DNA from: UMGS1696 sp964623635
GTDB taxonomy: Bacteria; Bacillota; Clostridia; Oscillospirales; CAG-272
Assembly (NCBI GenBank): GCA_964623635.1
Contig: CAZUUA010000054.1
Coordinates: 1-10,210 of the forward strand
Reading direction: 5' to 3'
DNA length: 10,210 bases
The first letter of the stretch is position 1. Each line of letters starts with the position of its first letter. Positions 6,717-10,210 of this stretch are shown here, piece after piece. The translations under genes were made by a program, and so were the position numbers. The notes below the pieces were generated by a model that did not search any database, was not told the DNA's origin, and saw nothing but the letters and a program-made list of their open reading frames with translations.

Positions 6717-6745
6717 ATTATACACGATTCTGCATAGAATTGCAA
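6717..6745 (-). promoter_or_regulatory. iorA: Sigma-A promoter of iorAB
   Basis: On the minus strand: TTGCAA (6745-6740), 17-nt spacer, TATAAT (6722-6717). Start of transcription is expected near 6710, leaving a leader of about 35 nt before ATG 6676. The perfect -10 and exact spacing make this the likely promoter. Confidence 0.75.
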
Positions 6746-6759
6746 GAGGGTTGGGAGTC

Positions 6760-6781
6760 AAGGGGAAATTTTCTTCCCCTT
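6760..6781. repeat. 8-bp perfect inverted repeat upstream of the iorAB promoter
   Basis: AAGGGGAA (6760-6767), 6-nt spacer, TTCCCCTT (6774-6781), lying 15 bp upstream of the iorA -35 box. It could be an operator. On the minus strand the same bases also form most of an 8-codon ORF (ATG at 6784, stop TGA ending 6758) with AAAGGAG at 6797-6791, 6 nt from the ATG. Neither reading can be decided from sequence alone. Confidence 0.4.
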
Positions 6782-6829
6782 CATGCGGATCTCCTTTGGT
6801 TTTGTACTGGTGTACGGCGCACATCAATT

Positions 6830-6858
6830 TTGTTTTCCCGAAGATTTCGGGAAAACAA
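6830..6858. repeat. 13-bp perfect hairpin palindrome in the divergent intergenic region
   Basis: TTGTTTTCCCGAA (6830-6842), loop GAT, TTCGGGAAAACAA (6846-6858). No T tract follows on either strand, so it does not look like an intrinsic terminator. It may be a regulator binding site, a structured RNA element or a dispersed repeat. Confidence 0.7.
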
Positions 6859-6983
6859 TCCGGAGACGCACCCAACGCAGTTGGACCCAAAACCGGGGGC
6901 TTATGGTGTTACCCCATGGATGTGTACCCCTTTTGGGCAGGGGATTAAAAAAACACACAATTTGTTCAAAATTTCCCCTTCCA

Positions 6984-7012
6984 TTTTTTTCGCAAATGTT
7001 GTATGATATAAT
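6984..7012 (+). promoter_or_regulatory. Extended -10 promoter of the activase-like gene
   Basis: TGATATAAT at 7004-7012 is a perfect extended -10. With a 17-nt spacer the -35 position is TTTTTT (6984-6989), a poor match, as is common when the -10 is extended. Start is expected near 7019, giving a leader of about 60 nt before ATG 7082. Confidence 0.65.
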
Positions 7013-7047
7013 AGAAGTAATTTTGTATCCTGGAAAGGTCTCGCAGG

Positions 7048-7107
7048 ATGGTTCACATCTTGCATAAATCAACACTATATCATGTCAAATATTCAAAAAA
7101 TTCCTGA
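7048..7107 (+). CDS. Possible 19-residue leader peptide overlapping the activase-like start
   Basis: ATG 7048 is preceded by AAAGG (7034-7038) at 9 nt, a better ribosome binding site than that of the large gene. The frame runs 19 codons (MVHILHKSTLYHVKYSKNS) to TGA 7105-7107, overlapping the first 26 bases of the 1013-residue ORF in another frame. It could couple translation or be a chance ORF. No known family. Confidence 0.3.
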   Translation: MVHILHKSTLYHVKYSKNS

Positions 7108-10100
7108 GAAAATCGCCGGGCTGGGGCAGACTTTGGCGCTGGGTATGGACATCGGCTCCACCACCGCCAAGATCGCTATCACCCGTGGCGGCGAACTGCT
7201 GTATGCCAAGTACGAACGGCACTTCTCCAAGGTCCGGGAAAAGATCCTGGAAATGCTCCACGCCGCTGCCGATGTGCTGGGCGACGCTCCGTTTACAGCG
7301 GCCCTCTCCGGTTCTGCCGGTCTGGGGCTGGCCCACGATGCCGAGATCCCCTTTGTCCAAGAGGTCTGGGCTACCGGGCAGATCGTCAAGACCCTGGAGC
7401 CCGACACCTCTGCCGTCATCGAGCTGGGTGGTGAGGACGCCAAGATCCTGTTCTTCCAAGGCGGCACCGACGAACGAATGAACGGCTCCTGTGCCGGTGG
7501 TACCGGTGCGTTCATCGACCAAATGGCGTCTCTACTCAACATGACCCCGGACGAAATGGACGAGGCCAGTCTCCAGTACCAGAAGATCTACCCCATCGCC
7601 AGCCGGTGCGGTGTCTTCGCCAAATCCGACATCCAGCCGCTTTTGAACCAAGGTGCCTCCAAGGAGGACGTGGCTGCCAGCATCTATCAGGCAGTCGTCA
7701 ACCAGACCATCGCCGGGCTGGCACAGGGCAGACGGATCGAAGGCAAGGTCCTGTTCCTGGGTGGTCCCCTGTACTTCTGCCAAGGGCTGCGGGATCGCTT
7801 TGTAGAAACGCTGCACCTTGTCCCCGGTGAGACTGCCATCTTCCCGGAATACGGACGGATCGCCTGTGCCATGGGAGCTGCCCTGTACGCCGATTCTCTG
7901 GAACAGGATGGCGGTGGCAAGACCTACACACTGGACTCCCTGTGTTCCGACATCGAAAAGGCCGTGACCCCACCCATGACCCGGGTCATGGATCCCCTGT
8001 TCTCCTCCCGTGAGGAATACGAAGCCTTTGCTGCCCGGCACCGGAAGGCCGACGTGCCCAAGGTGCTGCTGGACGACTACACCGGTGACGCATGGCTGGG
8101 CATCGACTGCGGCTCTACCACCACCAAAATGGTGCTCATCGACCCGGAATGTCGTCTGCTCTACACCTACTACGACTCCAACAAGGGCAATCCCGTTGCC
8201 ATCGTCAAGGAGCAGCTGGAGCACCTCTACAGTCTCTGTGGCGACCGGATCCGCATTCGGGGCAGTGCCGTCACCGGGTATGGCGAGGACCTGATCCAGA
8301 ACGCCTTCCACTGCGACACCGGCATCGTGGAGACCATTGCCCATTACACCGCCGCCAAGCATTTCCAGCCGGACGTGGATTTCATTTTAGACATCGGCGG
8401 TCAGGACATCAAATGCTTCCGGATCCGGCAGGGTACCATCGACAGCATCATGCTCAACGAGGCCTGCTCCTCCGGCTGTGGCTCCTTCATCGAAACCTTT
8501 GCCAAATCCATGGGCTACTCTTCTCCGGACTTTGCCAAGCTGGGTCTGTTTGCCGACTCTCCCGTGAATCTGGGCAGCCGCTGTACCGTGTTCATGAACT
8601 CTCAGGTAAAGCAGTCCCAGAAGGACGGTGCCACTGTGGCGGACATTTCGGCAGGGCTGTCCGTATCCGTGGTGAAAAACGCCATCTACAAGGTCATTCG
8701 TGCCCATTCGCCGGACGAGCTGGGGCAGCATATCGTGGTGCAAGGCGGTACCTTCCACAACGATGCGGTGCTGCGTTCCTTTGAGCGAGAGATCGGCCGG
8801 AATGTGGTGCGTCCCTCGATCGCCGGGCTGATGGGTGCCTTTGGTGCGGCTCTGTACGTGATGGAACAACGAAAGGACGTGGACACGCCCTCTGCCATCT
8901 TAGACAGCCGTGCCCTTGCCAACTTCACCCACACCTCCAAAACGGCCACCTGTCAGGGCTGCGCCAACCACTGCTTCCTGACCATCAACACCTTCGGGGA
9001 CGGCAAGAAGTTCATCTCCGGCAACAAATGCGAGGGTGGTCTGGGCATGAAGGAAGACAAGACCATCCCCAATCTGTACGAGGTCAAGAGACAGCTGCTG
9101 ACCGCTTGTACCAATGTTGGTACGACCAAACAATCCGACACCACCAAGACCAGAGGCAAGATCGGTCTGCCGCTGGCACTGGGGATGTATGAACTGGCGC
9201 CTCTGTGGTACGGGATCTTCGATACGCTGGGCTTTACCGTGGTGCATTCGGGTCTGTCCAGCCGGGAGACCTACGAAAAGGGACATTTCTCCATTCCCTC
9301 GGACACCGCCTGCTATCCGGCCAAGATCATGCACGGTCACATGGAGCTGCTCATCGAAGACGGATGCGATGCCATCTTCTATCCCCGGCTGACCTACAAC
9401 GTAGACGAGCACCGGCCGGAAGCGGACAACCACTACAACTGTCCCGTGGTGGCCTACTACAGCGAGCTGCTGGCAGGCAATATGGATTCTCTGAAGGAAA
9501 ATCCCCACGGCACGAAATTCTATTATCCCTATTTGGACATCAACGACCGCAAGAACCTGTGCCGAGGTCTGTACGATTGCCTCCACGCCGACTACCCCAC
9601 CATCACGAAAAAACAGGTGAAGGCTGCCATCGAGGCTGGGTTTGCCCGGTATGAGGGGCATATGCAGCAGATCCGGGCAGAAGGGGAAAAGGCTGTCCGG
9701 TGGGCAAGAGAGCACGGCAGACGGATCATGATCTTAGCCGGACGCCCCTACCACACCGACCCGGAGATCGGCCACGGTATCGATAAGCTGGCGCTGAGTC
9801 TGGGCTATGTGGTGGTGTCGGAGGATGCCGTTGCCCATCTGGCCGCCGAACCCACCGACCTGCGTGTGCTGAACCAGTGGACGTACCACAGCCGTCTGTA
9901 TCGTGCGGCCGTGTATGCCGGAGAGCAGGAGGACGTGGATCTGGTACAGCTGGTCAGCTTCGGCTGCGGCGTAGATGCCATCACCACCGATGAGGTACGA
10001 CAGCTGTTAGAGAGCCGTGGACGATTCTACACCCAGATCAAGATCGATGAGATCAGCAACTTGGGTGCGGTGAAGATACGGCTGCGGACGCTCAAAGCAA

Positions 10101-10123
10101 GTGTGGAGAGGAAGAGAACGTAA
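7082..10123 (+). CDS. Large 2-hydroxyacyl-CoA dehydratase activase-like protein with two BadF/BcrA/HgdC ATPase domains and DUF2229
   Basis: 1013 residues from ATG 7082. No ribosome binding site lies directly upstream, so the start is uncertain within about 20 codons. ATPase domain 1 (about 18-270): MDIGSTTAK, IELGGEDAK, NGSCAGGTGAF (Cys about 137) and SRCGVF (about 175). Domain 2 (about 335-600): GIDCGSTTTK, LDIGGQDIK, NEACSSGCGSF (about 457) and SRCTVF (about 498). In HgdC-type activators, the two cysteines at these positions hold the [4Fe-4S] cluster bridging a homodimer; here both repeats keep both. A CQGCANHC cluster follows (about 624-631), then a DUF2229 region from about 698. HgdC uses ATP to push an electron from ferredoxin into 2-hydroxyacyl-CoA dehydratases; the substrate of these large homologues is not known. 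Many homologues are near 1400 residues with a further HgdB-like C-terminal part. This one stops earlier, shortly after SNLGAVKIRLRTLK, at TAA and a terminator. It is divergent from iorAB. Confidence 0.88.
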   Translation: MSNIQKIPEKIAGLGQTLALGMDIGSTTAKIAITRGGELLYAKYERHFSKVREKILEMLHAAADVLGDAPFTAALSGSAGLGLAHDAEIPFVQEVWATGQIVKTLEPDTSAVIELGGEDAKILFFQGGTDERMNGSCAGGTGAFIDQMASLLNMTPDEMDEASLQYQKIYPIASRCGVFAKSDIQPLLNQGASKEDVAASIYQAVVNQTIAGLAQGRRIEGKVLFLGGPLYFCQGLRDRFVETLHLVPGETAIFPEYGRIACAMGAALYADSLEQDGGGKTYTLDSLCSDIEKAVTPPMTRVMDPLFSSREEYEAFAARHRKADVPKVLLDDYTGDAWLGIDCGSTTTKMVLIDPECRLLYTYYDSNKGNPVAIVKEQLEHLYSLCGDRIRIRGSAVTGYGEDLIQNAFHCDTGIVETIAHYTAAKHFQPDVDFILDIGGQDIKCFRIRQGTIDSIMLNEACSSGCGSFIETFAKSMGYSSPDFAKLGLFADSPVNLGSRCTVFMNSQVKQSQKDGATVADISAGLSVSVVKNAIYKVIRAHSPDELGQHIVVQGGTFHNDAVLRSFEREIGRNVVRPSIAGLMGAFGAALYVMEQRKDVDTPSAILDSRALANFTHTSKTATCQGCANHCFLTINTFGDGKKFISGNKCEGGLGMKEDKTIPNLYEVKRQLLTACTNVGTTKQSDTTKTRGKIGLPLALGMYELAPLWYGIFDTLGFTVVHSGLSSRETYEKGHFSIPSDTACYPAKIMHGHMELLIEDGCDAIFYPRLTYNVDEHRPEADNHYNCPVVAYYSELLAGNMDSLKENPHGTKFYYPYLDINDRKNLCRGLYDCLHADYPTITKKQVKAAIEAGFARYEGHMQQIRAEGEKAVRWAREHGRRIMILAGRPYHTDPEIGHGIDKLALSLGYVVVSEDAVAHLAAEPTDLRVLNQWTYHSRLYRAAVYAGEQEDVDLVQLVSFGCGVDAITTDEVRQLLESRGRFYTQIKIDEISNLGAVKIRLRTLKASVERKRT

Positions 10124-10140
10124 AAAATTATATACCAAAC

Positions 10141-10181
10141 AATGCGTTGAAATGTGTCCTGTACTGTTTCCACGCATTTTT
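10141..10181 (+). terminator. Intrinsic terminator of the activase-like gene
   Basis: AATGCGTTGAAA (10141-10152) pairs with TTTCCACGCATT (10167-10178) with one mismatch and a 14-nt loop. The T run is 10177-10181, starting inside the stem base. It lies 17 nt after the stop codon. The remaining 29 bases are AT-rich and hold nothing assignable. Confidence 0.7.
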
Positions 10182-10210
10182 GATTGTAAAAATATTTATA
10201 TTTGATTGTG

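Larger units (their letters stand above)
6677..7081. other. 405-bp divergent intergenic region with several palindromes
   Basis: This separates iorAB from the divergent activase-like gene. It holds the iorA promoter, the inverted repeats at 6760-6781 and 6830-6858, a small CCAAC-GCA-GTTGG hairpin (6872-6884), a CCCC/GGGG element near 6927-6943, and the rightward promoter near 7007. No conserved protein is visible: the frames through it are short and lack starts with ribosome binding sites, apart from the tiny ORFs noted separately. I cannot match it to a known riboswitch. Confidence 0.6.

Noticed and set aside
6676..6745. iorA start at ATG 6745 (598 residues)
   Set aside because: That ATG lies in the promoter -35 box, has no ribosome binding site and adds 23 non-family residues; ATG 6676 has a GAGG at 7 nt.
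6830..6858. Intrinsic terminator
   Set aside because: The stem is perfect but neither strand has a T tract after it.
7532..8362. Minus-strand open frame of 276 codons, and another at 8900-9715 (271 codons)
   Set aside because: Both lie wholly inside the activase-like gene and result from codon bias in the real gene; no ribosome binding sites or domains.
1..10210. CRISPR array, tRNA, rRNA, transposase, phage or defence genes
   Set aside because: I looked for regular direct repeats, T-loop/anticodon-like cloverleafs and characteristic protein motifs on both strands and found none.

Overview
The window looks like a chromosomal segment of a gut-type anaerobic Clostridia bacterium, probably Oscillospiraceae/Ruminococcaceae. 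That placement is inferred from gene content: an oxygen-sensitive indolepyruvate:ferredoxin oxidoreductase, a giant 2-hydroxyacyl-CoA-dehydratase-activator-like protein, a YtqB/MnmM methylase and a Mbeg1-like hydrolase. The high-GC coding body and clear AGGAG-type ribosome binding sites also fit. The exact run of 100 N at 2243-2342 points to a draft or metagenome scaffold.

Left end (1-~1205): visibly AT-richer than the rest. It holds the 3' end of one gene and, 2 nt downstream, a gene for a small exported protein. That second gene appears broken by a one-base deletion: its missing Ala-rich C-terminus continues in another frame (749-967). The two genes look like tandem paralogues of a secreted protein with a hydrophobic C-terminal domain. 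A terminator-like hairpin follows, then a free-standing small-RNA gene: a near-consensus promoter (TTGACA-17-TACAAT) about 90 nt ahead of a hairpin plus T7 tract, with no gene behind it. A 17-nt perfect inverted repeat brackets this RNA unit.

Middle (1217-4189, minus strand): a three-gene set reading mnmM (tRNA mnm5s2U methyltransferase), then a membrane-anchored VanY-type D,D-carboxypeptidase, then a Mbeg1-like (DUF2974) alpha/beta hydrolase. The N gap cuts off the C-terminal half of the carboxypeptidase and the first residues of the hydrolase, and it must be larger than the 100 bases shown.

Right of that (4340-6676, minus strand): iorA-iorB, encoding indolepyruvate ferredoxin oxidoreductase, with a well-formed sigma-A promoter. 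A 405-bp palindrome-rich intergenic region separates it from a divergent 1013-residue protein. That protein has two BadF/BcrA/HgdC-type ATPase domains, a cysteine cluster and a DUF2229 region, and ends at a terminator. The oxidoreductase delivers reduced ferredoxin from 2-oxoacid oxidation. ATP-dependent activases of the HgdC family spend reduced ferredoxin to inject electrons. The divergent pair therefore makes metabolic sense in amino-acid fermentation, although that functional link is inference.

I found no CRISPR array, tRNA, rRNA, transposase or recognisable defence system. The most unusual region is the AT-rich left end.
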